Positions 46,894 to 58,195 of a stretch of 64,000 nt of DNA are shown in pieces; position 1 is the stretch's first letter, and every line of letters starts with the position of its first letter. A program made the translations under genes and the position numbers. The stretch is from Gnetum montanum (lineage: Eukaryota; Streptophyta; Gnetopsida; Gnetales; Gnetaceae): positions 388,935-452,934 of the forward strand of contig MNCI01021382.1 in the NCBI GenBank assembly GCA_015680685.1, read 5' to 3'. Under the pieces are notes generated by a model. That model saw only the letters and a list, made by a program, of their open reading frames with translations. It was not told the DNA's origin and made no database searches.

Positions 46894-48953
46894 TGAATAA
46901 GTTTCCCAATTTAAAAATGCACTGGTCATAAAACACACTAAAGTTTACATGGTTTCCCAACTTGGGTAGTCTACACTTGGAGGGTAGATTCCTTGCACAC
47001 CTTCAAACTTTGTTTCTTCAAAAAGTGGCTTGAAGGGCATCACCCTGTACAAGCTCTAAGCTCTACATAGAAGTGTTTCATCACTATGAAACCACTTAAC
47101 CTTGCAAGGTTTCAACAAGCTTAGAATGTGGTTTTAAGGATCCCACAACCTTTACAGAATCGAGCTCCACTTTAGAGTGTTTTGATGCTTCAAAACCTCT
47201 CAACCTTGCAAAATCTCAACAAGTTTAATGAGGATGTCTTCTCACAAGAAGCACATCAATCCTACAGGGCTACAAGAAAAGGAGAAAGACACAAGGATCT
47301 AATATAACTAAATTTACAAGTCCTTGCACTTTGAAGCTCAATATAACATACAACCAAGAAAATGAGGTTATAATGAAGAATAAGAATATAGTAGCATAGA
47401 ATAGAAAAGTATTGATCTTTTTTGAATAGGTCTTGCACAATTTCCAAGATTTTGGTATCTTCTTATAGCCTTGGAGTTTTCAGAAACTCCTTGGAATTCA
47501 TGCAATGGCTACTAAATGACTCGTGTAGACATCTCCTTCAAGGTTGGGACATCTACCTGAGATTGACCTCAATTTAGGAGAGAAATCTCACTAGAAAATG
47601 AAATGTCTACAGAGATGTCTACTCTTGGATATAGATGTCTATTATTTTTAGGAGATGTCTCCTTAGCTTTTGAGATTTTTTTTCTAAGGCTTTCTTTTAT
47701 CACTTGGCCTTCTTGCTAGTCCTTTGAGCATCTTCATTTAATTTGTAGTTGATGAGCAGTAGGTACCTCCTACACCTAGCCATATGAATCATAAGCATTC
47801 ATGCATGATTTGATCAAATTCCGTAAATGGGACTAGTTGTGCATCTAGATCATTAAGCATTGATCACATTTTGGTGTCTTCCCATTTGGACTAGTGGTAG
47901 CTTTGTCTCATATGGTTTAGTCCAAAGTGAGGCATATGATTGTTGATATTGTTTTGGCTTTATGATACTCCTAACAATAATAGAGAAATTAATTATTTAA
48001 TCTAATTAACAATAAAAAGTAAATTCTAAAATAGCTTACAACTAATGAGTGTCCATTCCTAGCGTACCATACACATCCTGAACCCATGTATCTACTACTA
48101 GGATTACTATGCGTTATGTTACTAGGTGAACCAAGCAATAACGTTGCTAGGATTACCAAGTGAATACATGTTTACATTCAAAATTGGTCATGCTCATTTC
48201 ACCAATTGATTAATATACATGAAATCGTAAATATTAACTAAGTACATTAATAGTAAATTGCATGAAAAGTAAATTTAGTCTAAGTCAAAGTGCCATAATG
48301 AATAAGAATTAATCGCAATCTTATTGTTGTTCATGGAATGCATCCAGGTACATTGCCACTCAAATAAGATGCTATACAATTGACTCAAATCCACATTGTG
48401 GGCACTCACTGACTATTCTCTAAGACTATGGAATAAAATTGCAAGGATTTGACTGCTCTATTGACAAAGGAATTTCAAATACACCATTGGAACACATGTA
48501 TTTATAGGGAAAAATGTACACTACATTGACATGTATGTGTCAACATGTCAATGCATGAATTAATAAGATCACGTCAATGCATACACGTCAACGCATGCTC
48601 TTTGACATAGTTGCAATATTGCATCTATGACATTGCAGATGTGATGTAGCAATTAGCTTAGATGCACCGACAAGGATGCTACAATGCAGATGTGATGTAG
48701 CATCTACAACATAGCATTAATGATATCTTAGCCAACTGATGCTTCATTAGTAGTGTTCATTTTCATCCGTGTTTGTCCATGCTCTCAGCTTACTCAATGG
48801 TCTTCATTTTGACATCTCATTGTAGATCTCATTTCCTTGAGTTCTTAGGTCTTGTTGTGGAGTTGTTGTCCATGTTCTAGAAACACATTATCCACAATAA
48901 ACATTCTATGTTCTCCATTTTCCTTAAGGTTTTGACATACCAAAAGGTTAACA
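46894..48953 (-). mobile_element. 5' LTR of element D, split by solo LTR C
   Basis: Portions 46894-47749 and 48755-48953 match the 3' LTR portions at 31022 and 41431. Right end ...aaaaggttaaca. Net length is about 1055 bp, in agreement with the other copy. Confidence 0.85.
47750..48749 (-). mobile_element. Solo LTR C of the TGATGAG family
   Basis: A roughly 1-kb LTR from TGATGAGCAG to the decayed terminus cttcatta, with exact duplication GTAGT (47745-47749 and 48750-48754). The U3 holds GCATTGATG/acgtcaatgc dyads instead of CGATATCG. It is more diverged than E or F. Its insertion point corresponds base for base to that of LTR F in the other D LTR. Confidence 0.88.
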
Positions 48954-49310
48954 AAAGGAACATATAAAAACCTAGCAATGACTTAAGCTCTTCTTAAGCT
49001 TAACTTCAACTAAGTATTGCATGAAGCAATAGCTTAATGGCTTGAACTTATAGGGTGTATTGAAACCTTAAATAAGTGAAACATAAGCACATCCTAAGAT
49101 GTATAGAAGTTTATAATACAATGGTACCTAGTAGAATTAGGCCAAGACCTATACCACTAGGCTAACACCTCATTATTAGCCTTAAACTTAGGATGCCTTA
49201 TCCCTAACTTGGTTCATCTCCATCCTTTTAGCCATCTCTTATATAGTGATTTATATGCTAATCAAGGATAGTTACAAAATTAAAATAACACAATTAGGAT
49301 GTTACATCAA
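48954..49310 (-). mobile_element. Probable 3' LTR fragment of Copia G
   Basis: Lies downstream (minus strand) of the Copia pol remnant and begins near tgatgtaacatcc at about 49308 on the minus strand. A TATA-like stretch cactatataagagatgg is at about 49230-49246. Boundaries are approximate and the other LTR is not in the window. Confidence 0.45.
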
Positions 49311-49449
49311 TTTGGGAGATTGCTATTAAGAAAAAAACACTTGCATTGCCTAAATGAATGAAAACTACCATACAACTATTACAATTCTCCCACTTCTTAT
49401 TTACTTTAAGGTGCTAGCCCTAGGAGCAACCATTACATTTCATAATTTG

Positions 49450-50775
49450 CTAATCAACTTCCTTTCTATCTCATTTGAATTTGTCTACAAGAATATCCTT
49501 ATTCAATATGCATACTAGCTAGATCTTCTCAAGTAGGAAACTTCATGAGAGAAATCTTTTCTTTTCTATCTAATCTTGTATGAAATGGTAATAAATCTCA
49601 ATGTGCTTTCTCCTTGCATGGAATGCATGATTTTTTGATGAGAAAATTGTAGTTTTGTTATCACAAGAGATGTATATTTTCTTTTGCTCTTGCCTAAATT
49701 TTTTGACTAGTTGTTGTATCCAAATCACTTCTTCACTTACTTGAGAAGTTGTTACATATTTGGCTTTAGTTGTTGATAATGCAACAAAAAATTTGCTTGT
49801 GGATTTTGGTAGTCAAGATCACCTTCCTAATTAGCATCCACAGAGTCATGTGAATTAAAGAAACTTTTCTTATAATAGATGACAAAATTAGTGGTACTAT
49901 AAAGATACCTATGATATGTTTTAACAACCATCTAGTTTCTATTTCCATGTTTAGACATAAAATTGCTTAGAGCTCCCATTGCATATGTAATATCAAGCAT
50001 AGTACAAACTATTCCATACATGAGACTGCTAATAATATTAGCCTAGGTAATTTTTCTCATTAACTCCATCTCTTCATCTATCCTTGGGCATTGCTTTATG
50101 GATAATTTCATGCTCACAAATAATGGAGTGTTTACTAGTTTACAATCTTGCATATTGAATTTTTTCAAAATATTTTTTAGCATATGAAAATTGACAAATA
50201 ATGGAGTAATAATATCAAACTTTTTATCTTTTATATCTCTTTTAATTTTCATGCTCAATATTTTTCTTACAACACCAAGGTCCTTCATCTTAAATGAAGA
50301 TGACAACTCATATTTCAACTTTGAATTTCTTGCATTTTATTTTCTGCTAATTACATAGCATCAACATACAATAGTAGTATCAAACTATGAATCTTTCTTT
50401 AAATGCATTCAAGGATTAATATTAGTCCTTACAAAACCATACATTAACATGTAAGAATCAAATTTCTTATACTACATCCAATGGAATTGTTTCAACATAT
50501 ACAAGTATTTTAGCAAGTGACATACCATATTTTTCTTGCCTTTAACTATATAACCTTCAGGCTATTGCATGTTGATTTCTTCATTAAGATTTTTATGAAT
50601 AAAAGCAGTCTTGACTTTCACTTGATCAAGTTCAAGATCTAATTAACCATAAAAGATAATGAAAGTCTTATAGAGGTTATCTTTACCACTAATGCAAAAA
50701 TTTTTTAATAATCAATATGCTCATTTTAAGAGTACCCTTTTGCCACCAGATGTGCCTTTTATACTTCTTCCTCTT
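49450..50775 (-). pseudogene. Copia pol: reverse transcriptase C-terminus and RNase H remnant
   Basis: The best frame (50318-50043) carries SSSFKMKDLG, a Copia RT signature, followed by the KILSMKIKRD stretch and the NTPL region. Broken frames at 49948-49766 hold a region like the Copia segment preceding RNase H, and near 49700-49760 a partial TEAEY-like stretch. RT sequence upstream (50690-50770), with a residue string like HLVAKGY, abuts solo LTR I. Multiple stops; dead. Confidence 0.7.
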
Positions 50776-51604
50776 TGATGATTAGAGAGTAATTTCTATG
50801 CCCAAACATACTAATCACTAGCATTCACTAAGTGATCTAGTCGAATTCCATAGATTTTAGCTCTCTAATTTCATTAGGTCTAGGTAGCAAATCAAACTGA
50901 CGTGATTGTTGTCTTTTGAGTTTCACTTATGAAGTGCAAAGGTATGGTTAAGTGGAACTGAGGCACATAATTTTTATCATTTTGTGTTTTTCATTAATTC
51001 ACCTAAGTGCTAAAGATAAAGGTAATTAAATGTTTAACTAATCTAGTAACTAACTAATCCTAACATAAGCATCCATTTCCACTTTCCGTACTCATCCTGA
51101 ACACATTGCAATGCTGCTAGGCTACCAAGCGTTAGGCATTATTGGGATTACCAAGCATTAACATATGCTTGAAGTGGTTGTACTTATGTGCATTAATTAA
51201 TTGTATTAATTAATTACTTAAAAGCATTAAATTAAATTACATCAATAATAAATGCATAAAGTAAACATTAAGTTGAGCCCAAGTGTTACAAGGTTTATCA
51301 AGAAAGCTTGTCCTTATTGTCATTCAAATTGAGGTGCTCAAGTACATTAATGCTTGAATAAAGATACATACACTTCTTAACTCCTACTACAGGCACTTAA
51401 GAAAATATTTTAACTCTAAGAAGATAAAAACGCAAGAGTTTAGCTAGCAACTAATGATCAAATGTCATAAATGTAGCTGGTGCACACATTTATATAGATG
51501 AAACAAGACACTGTGTCTACACGTATGCATGGATGTAATAGACCATGTGTTGACGGGATCACATCGATGGGATCTTGTCGACGTGGTCAAATTATGGCTC
51601 ATCA
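50776..51604 (-). mobile_element. Solo LTR I of the TGATGAG family
   Basis: An 829-bp LTR from TGATGATTAG to GGCTCATCA with exact target duplication CTCTT (50771-50775 and 51605-51609). It splits the RT gene of Copia G; removing it restores continuity of the RT-coding sequence. Contains ggctaccaagcgttaggcatt and a minus-strand TATA (plus-strand acatttatatag near 51490). Confidence 0.9.
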
Positions 51605-52503
51605 CTCTTTTATTTTAAAAAGCCATTTGTAACTAATTAAGTTTTACAAGTTCTCAAGATTTATTTTCCATTAGTGATTTTATTTCCTCATCCATAGAAT
51701 TTTTTCAAACTTTGCTAACTTTTAAATTACAAGCTTCTTTATAGGTTTAAGAAGCATCAATAATACACAAAATGTAAGATTCTAAATACTAAGATGATCA
51801 TTTTACCTGATTTAACCTTCTTAATAACTAATCTTCTTCTTAAGATAGATCTTCCTTAATAGTAGTTTTATCAACTTATTCTGTGAAAGATTCCTTGTCA
51901 ATACCATAATAAGATTTTTCTAAAATATTTTCATCAATCTCATTAGGTTAAGATGATTTCATAAATATCACATCTCCACTATAAATGATGTTATTAGTAT
52001 AGGGATTTCATAGCTTATATCATTTTATCCCATGGTTATATCCATGATAAATACATTTATTGGATTTATAATCCCATTTGAATATACATTTTTTAGACAT
52101 TTGAAAATAAGCTATACTTCTAAATACTCTTAAGTGATCCAATAAAATTTTCTCATCAAACCATATCTCTTGTGAGATTCTACCATGTAATGATGATGCT
52201 AGCAATTTTTTAATCAAGTAGCAAGTTGTCATCACAGCTTCTACCCAAAATTTTTTTCAAGACTAGCATTACTAAGCATACATCAAGCTTGTTGCAAAAG
52301 TATTTTAGTCATTTTCTCTATAAATCTATTTTTTGTGGAGTGCCTAGAATGCTCTTGTTCTAGAAAATAACATGATTCCTGCAACACTTTTCAAATTTAT
52401 AAAAATAATATTCCTCATCGTTATGTGTTTTGAGGACTTTAATTCTTTTGTGAGATTGATTTTGAACAAGAGCTATATATTCCTTACATGTTTCAAAGAC
52501 TTT
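51605..52503 (-). pseudogene. Copia pol: integrase and start of reverse transcriptase
   Basis: Minus-strand frames show the integrase segment KRIKVLKTHNDEEYYF (about 52455-52400), a decayed catalytic core, AVMTTCYLIKKL and then ISQEIWFDEK, HLRVFRSIAYF and KCIYHGYNHGIK (52160-52020), which is the Copia integrase C-terminal part. RT begins further left up to LTR I. The upstream integrase half is cut off by LTR H at 52504. Confidence 0.75.
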
Positions 52504-53389
52504 TGATGAAACATCATGAGACAGGCTGTGTTGATGCATGCTTGCTAATGCAACCCCATCGACATATCCCTGTTGATGCACGGTAGGATGCATTGATGTA
52601 AATATGTTGACATAGATGTAGTCATTACCTATATAAATGTGTGCACCCCTCATATTTATGGCACCTTTTAGTGGTAGAGTTGGCCAAATTCTTGCAATTT
52701 CTTCATTCCAGAGTTAGAATATTTTCCTATAAGTACCCATAATATGGATGTGTGAGATTGTATAGAGTTTTATTTGAGTGCTTATGTACCTGGACACACT
52801 AGCATGATCAACAATAAAATTGAAATTTCCTACATCCATTTTAGCACTTAGAATAGTTCACCATTTTCTTTTAGTACTTTACTTTATACACAATTTACTT
52901 TCATGTTGTTAGTTAATTAATATAATTAATCATCAGCATGTGAGTATGAGCACTTCGAGATAACATACTAATGCTTGGTAATCCCAGTAGTGAATACTTA
53001 GTATGTCCAATAGTATACACTTGGTAACCCAACAACGTTAGTATAAGTTCAAGATGTGTACTGTAAGTGGGAATGATTACTTTATGTTAGGTTAGGTAAC
53101 TTAAGAATTATTTATTTAATTTAATTATTAAATCCTCATTGTATTATTAAGTAATTAAGAGAAAATATAATACAAATAATTATAAAAATACATATCTTAT
53201 GTCTTAACCACACTTAACCATATGTATAGTTAGACATAAGTGTAGATTAAGAAGATAATGATATGCTACTTTTCAATTTACTATTTAGAAATATCGACTA
53301 GGATCACTAAGAGTATGAAATTTGATCAAATCTCTAGTGAATACTTGTGATTTTTATGATTGGATGTAGAAGATACTTGCTGCTCATCA
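52504..53389 (+). mobile_element. Plus-oriented LTR H of the TGATGAG family
   Basis: Runs from TGATGAAACATC to CTGCTCATCA, with tatataaatgtgtgc near 52640, ggtaatcccagtagtgaat and a final gattggatgtag segment like LTR E. The next bases TTGGCATTAATG look like the tRNA-Asp-type primer site, so H may be the 5' LTR of an element truncated after a few bases. It interrupts the integrase of Copia G. Confidence 0.8.
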
Positions 53390-53396
53390 TTGGCAT

Positions 53397-54264
53397 TAAT
53401 GAACGACAAGGTACCCCTATGCCCAACCATATGAATTACAAGCATTCATACATGATCAAGTTGAATTCCATGGATGGGACTAGTTGTGTATTTAGATCAC
53501 TATGCTTTGATCGCAGTTCACTATCTTCCCACTTGGACTAGTGATAACTTTGTCACATATGGTTTAGTCCAAAGTGAGGCATATGATGTTGTCTAATCCT
53601 ATGTTACTCCTAATGACAATAAAGAGATAACTAATTGAGCTAATGAACAATGAAAAATAAAACCTAAACTAGCCTATGTATGATGAGTATCCATTCCTAA
53701 TTGTTTACACATGTCTTTGACTTTGTATAACCACTGCTAGAATTGCCCAGTGTATGTCATTGGGTTTGTCAAACAATACACTATTGGATTACCAAGTACT
53801 TACACTTAAGCACTCATGATTGGACATACTCATTCCACTTAATGACATGGATCATAAAGGGTAATAAATGAAAATATTATCTAAGGAAAATAGTAAATAA
53901 TTAAAAGCAATAATAATCTAAGTGGATGCTACAATGATGGAGACAATCTTGATCTTTATTTCCAGTCATGTAAGATGTTCAAGTATGTCACACTCAAATA
54001 AGGGTGTTGTACAATTACAAACATCATGCTGTGATTATGCATTGAGAATAATAGAACTTGAATTTAGAAATGTAAGAAAGACTATAAAAAACTGACAACT
54101 AAAACTATATCCCAACTGTGCACCCAACTGTTGTATTTATAAGCTAGCATAGAGGAGACGATATTAGATATCCAATATCATTTCTTGGGATCCAATATTA
54201 TGTATCCAATATTGGATCCTCAATATCAAATATTCAATATTGGGTACATAATCATGACTCATCA
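53397..54264 (-). mobile_element. 3' LTR of element B
   Basis: Begins taatgaacgacaaggtacccct (decayed TGATGAG start) and ends GACTCATCA. U3 near 54150-54240 holds ccaatattgg, caatatcaaatattcaatat dyads. It is followed by cacccccat, whose complement is the polypurine tract. Confidence 0.85.
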
Positions 54265-54439
54265 CACCCCCATGATTGAATAAAAACTCATCCTCGGGTT
54301 AAAAAAAATGAGGAACAAGTTCTTTACAAAATGTTGGAAAGGTATGGAATTATTAACTGACTCAAATAATCAAATAAAGAAATGGACTCTTACATAACAT
54401 AGTGACGTCTCACAAAAATTTGAACATAATATTATAAGA

Positions 54440-57182
54440 CACAAAATCAAGGAAGCTCATGTAGTTCTCAAAGGTGGTGGATTCTCCATCGATCACTTCC
54501 CTTTGTTGCCAAGCTTGTGAAATTGGTAATAATTGAGGAGCGTCTGCAAATTTTCTTCTTCCATCCTTGGATCGTGTATTGTCCAGGATACTGAACTGAG
54601 GTTTGTTGGTGTTGGTACATCCCAAGGACATGGTAGTTACAAAAACATTTTGTTGGCCTTCATATACTAGGCTACAAACTATTGTCACTCTTCTTCGAAT
54701 GCCTTGGCCTTCTTTTTTTGAATTCATAATAATTTGTGAGTCTCTTGGCTAGGTCTAAAGGAACATCCTTTTGTCCATGGTAGCAAGTTTTAACCACTTG
54801 AATTTCTAAGTTTGCAACGTGAAGTTTCTATAGAGCAGCTTTTCTGTTTGCAAACTCTTTCTCATATAATGCATAAGTGGTTGCTACTTGTTTCTCTAGC
54901 TTGCTTCTAGGTTGACTTGCTATTAACATGGAAAGGTTGGCATATATGAGGTTAGCCAATGCCATGTAGTCCTTCAAATCTTTCATTTGCAAGTCTTTAT
55001 GTTTTACTTCTTCCTAATGGATTAGTCCTTAGCTATCCAGAATTGGTTGCCACTTAAGATTTTGTGTTGACATGGATCCAATGTGAGCTTTGGCCATCTA
55101 ATTTTTTTTCATTTATTTACTTGTACATGCCTACCTAGTCGCAAAAGTGTTCTTTCAACTTCTCATGTTTTTTGGCCTCATTTTTCCATGTGCTTATTTC
55201 AATTTTATCGGATGGTGCAAACCTCTCCCATTGAGAGCCTTTTGTTTTCTCAGCTTAGTTTGCTGATATCTTGGTTAACCCTCATTAGTTGTTCTCTTAA
55301 CTAATGGAAACTTTCTTCTAGAACATTCTTTTGTTTTTCAATAGTAGTCAACCATGAGTTCTCTATAGTGAGCTATTTATTCGCTTCCTGCATGGTGATC
55401 AATGCCTTTCTATGAGTATAAGATTGTGCATCAATAGTAGAGGGATTCCAAACCACCTTCTCCTTTTCTTACTCCATAAATTTTTTCTCATCAGTTAACT
55501 TGATCAACTGCTCTATTCTAAATTACTCTAGCTAGTCAAGCACAATAAATTAGGTAGGATCCCATCATTCAACTTGTACGGTGGCCATCTCTTGTTGCAA
55601 ACATTGCACCTCTGCTTCCACATGTTCTGCCCTGACCTTAGTAATGGACAACTTTTCTTTGGTGGTGATGAGATCTACTTGGGTTGCAGCAACATCACTG
55701 GGGCTGTCAAACAAGGTGATCATTACTTGCCTTGTATGTAGCAATCAATCTAACACTTCCTCATGTCTCGCTAGAGTCATCGAAGTTCCAACAAGCATTT
55801 GCATATCTTTGGTCCTAGTCAGATCTACTAGGGGCATAACAAGAAGATTGAATGATTCTTTGATATGATTTATTATTACTTTTGCTACACTAGTTGTATC
55901 CTAATGCTACATTACCACTACTATGACACCTTCTCCTATTTCAAGCATCACTTGGAAGGATGCAGCATTACTAGAGATTTATCTAGACAATTAGGATTCT
56001 CCTCTTGATTATAGTGAGATTTTCCCCCTTGTTGGATCTGCTAAGATGGTGGGTTACATAGCATTGTCAATGACTCTAAAGAGGCTTGATTCCTCTCTAC
56101 TCCCCTAGTTGAGTGTTTCAGCAATTTTCTATAAGTGGCTCATTGCTAGCCTATAATCTTGTGGTGGCAGTGATGGAGCTTATGTTTCATGGTGTGGTTC
56201 AAGCTCCTTTTCTACTTCCTTTTCCAGTTCTGCTTCCTTCTCTAGTTATAGTTCTTCACCAAGGACTTTCCTTGGTGTTGTGGATTTAATTAATAACTAA
56301 AGAAGGTGTTCTAAGCCTTCTTGAGGATGTTATTTGTGTACCCTAGGATTCTAGTGCACTTGAAAAATTTTTGGATTAGACAAGGGAATGGAAGTGTTAG
56401 CTTCATTGCCTTTTTCTTCTCAAACCACCTCTAAATATCTATGCAGTATAACTAGGGAAGGTTGGTTGCATATTTGTCCATTAGGATGGTACTTCCCTAG
56501 CTACATAAGTTGAAATCCTATTAAGTCCTTTGGTTGGGAAGAAATGATATGTGCCTATCTTGAAGTATGTCCTCTCTTCTAAAGTCAATTCATTATATGT
56601 TTTGTCATCCTTATCATATGCCTACCTCAGCCACAACTTTTTAGTATTAGGGCTGGATCTTGTAGATAGATGGGCTAACTTAGCCCTTGCATTTGACAGA
56701 TTGTGAGCTTCTACAATTACTTTGACCAAGAACAAAACATTGATTCCACAAATGTTGACAGTGGTACCCTTCTCTTTGTTGTGCTAAAATTGGTAGGTTT
56801 CACCAAGGTACCATTCACCGCTATTTGAAAGAATCAACCACAAGGGTGACACTTGGAGTTGTGTCCAAACAGATTTAGGGGCAAATGCCATGGACAAGCT
56901 GAAGTTCATCTTCACAATGACCATGGTCAACATGGATTTTTCTTGAATGGCCTTAAGGCATTCTAGAGACAATGTGAGGTGTTGTCTTTGCACGAGGGCT
57001 AGTTGTACTATAGCCTCTCCTTGGACTGACTGTCTTATGATAGGAGCCTCTTGATGGATACTAAATGATTGGGCTTCTTATTCTTCATGCTCTACATGAT
57101 CACCTTACAGGCCTCGACCACCTCGTGGATGCTTGGTTGCTTGCTATGAAGGTTCTCCTTGTGCTTCTCTTTTTGGGGCCAT
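54440..57182 (-). pseudogene. Decayed ORF2 of element B
   Basis: Starts MAPKREAQ-like at 57182. Near 56950-56560 it keeps MAFAPKSVW, GETYQF, HNKEKGTTVNICG and YFKIGTYHFFPTKG, matching A ORF2 position by position. Coiled-coil-like sequence follows to about 54440, with EGQQNVFVTTMSLG corresponding to the A tail region. There are many stops and frameshifts, making it non-functional. Confidence 0.75.
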
Positions 57183-57699
57183 TTGCAATCAAGCAAAGAT
57201 TGGATGTTACTAAGGTTGTGTTCTTTATTACCTTAGTTTCCTTAGGTTCTTTAGTTCGTATGATTGTAGAGTTAGAAAAATTTTTAGAAAATGCCCAAAA
57301 AGCATCTATCTTTTTATATGACCTTACACAATTGGTTCCCTTTTTTCTTATGTGTGGCTTATTATGACAATCATGGTTCCTTGGGTGGAAAAATCAAGGT
57401 TTCTGGCACTACCACAATTGATTTTTTACTATAACACTTATGGTTTTTAACATTCTTACCCTTATAATGCCTTCTTGGTGATAACAAATTGTGAAAAATT
57501 GGCACAAATTTCCCATGAAAGCACCCCCATCCATGACTAACTTGAACACTCCAAGGTCAGACAGGTCTAAATGGCATGGAAATAAAATGGTAAAGAGCCT
57601 AATATTGCAAGTAGAAGTTGGTTGCGCAGAGCTCTAAGTCATGAGAGAAAATTTAAAAAACTCCCATAGTTGCAAATGATGAGAATGAAGTTTGGGCAC

Positions 57700-57800
57700 C
57701 ATGGGGATCATATATATAGGTTTTATGCAACCCTATATCAAGTATTTGACATTGAGGCTGATCTGATATCAAGCACTCAATATTAGGGTCCATGAAAGTG
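57700..57800 (-). promoter_or_regulatory. Internal promoter-like block of element B
   Basis: In the position equivalent to 36942-37035 of element A, the minus strand shows dyad-rich sequence (gatatcaagcactcaatatt on the plus strand) and then the TATA-like CCTATATATATG. The cassette type agrees with the B LTR and not with A. Confidence 0.55.
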
Positions 57801-58195
57801 CATTAATTGAGGGTATTAGGCATGGAAAATGAAGCTACGTGATTGGTTGGAAGGTTTGAGGTTAGGTTCATAGTTTTGGGGTAAGTAGGAAATTAGTTTT
57901 AGGTATTGGAAGTGGTTGAAGATGGAGTTGTTGACAATAAAAGCTTGAGAAGAGACAAGAAAAAGGGCGTTAAATTGATGTTATGGAAAAAATCAATTAC
58001 ATGATAATGGAAACCATAAAATTTAACAATTAATCACTTAGAAGGTGAAGAATGATGTGGTTGTGTTAAATAAGTATAAGTCACAAAAGCTACACAAGTG
58101 GGTTCTTCCCAAAGTAGGCTCCAACCTATAATGCCCTTGTGTAACCACAAAAAAAAGGTTTGTAAGCACTAAAGGGATTTTTGTAATGGTGTTGT

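Larger units (their letters stand above)
31022..48953 (-). mobile_element. Nested Copia-type LTR element without pol (element D)
   Basis: Two long terminal repeats of about 1.06 kb net (31022-31886 plus 41431-41629; 46894-47749 plus 48755-48953) flank a 5.26-kb interior. On the minus strand the order is 5' LTR, primer-binding site at about 46855, Copia-type gag, a second ORF, purine tract and 3' LTR. No protease, integrase, reverse transcriptase or RNase H is seen between the LTRs, so it is non-autonomous. LTR copies differ at many sites, implying an old insertion. Each LTR is itself interrupted by a TGATGAG-family element. No matching 5-bp target duplication was found. Confidence 0.8.
53397..58195 (-). 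mobile_element. Truncated element B, relative of element A
   Basis: Carries a 3' LTR (53397-54264), purine tract, ORF2 and an internal promoter block collinear with element A up to about A position 37450. Similarity stops near 58195, so gag, primer site and 5' LTR are missing from the window. It is far more decayed than A and uses AATATT-type rather than CGATATCG-type U3 cassettes. Confidence 0.8.
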
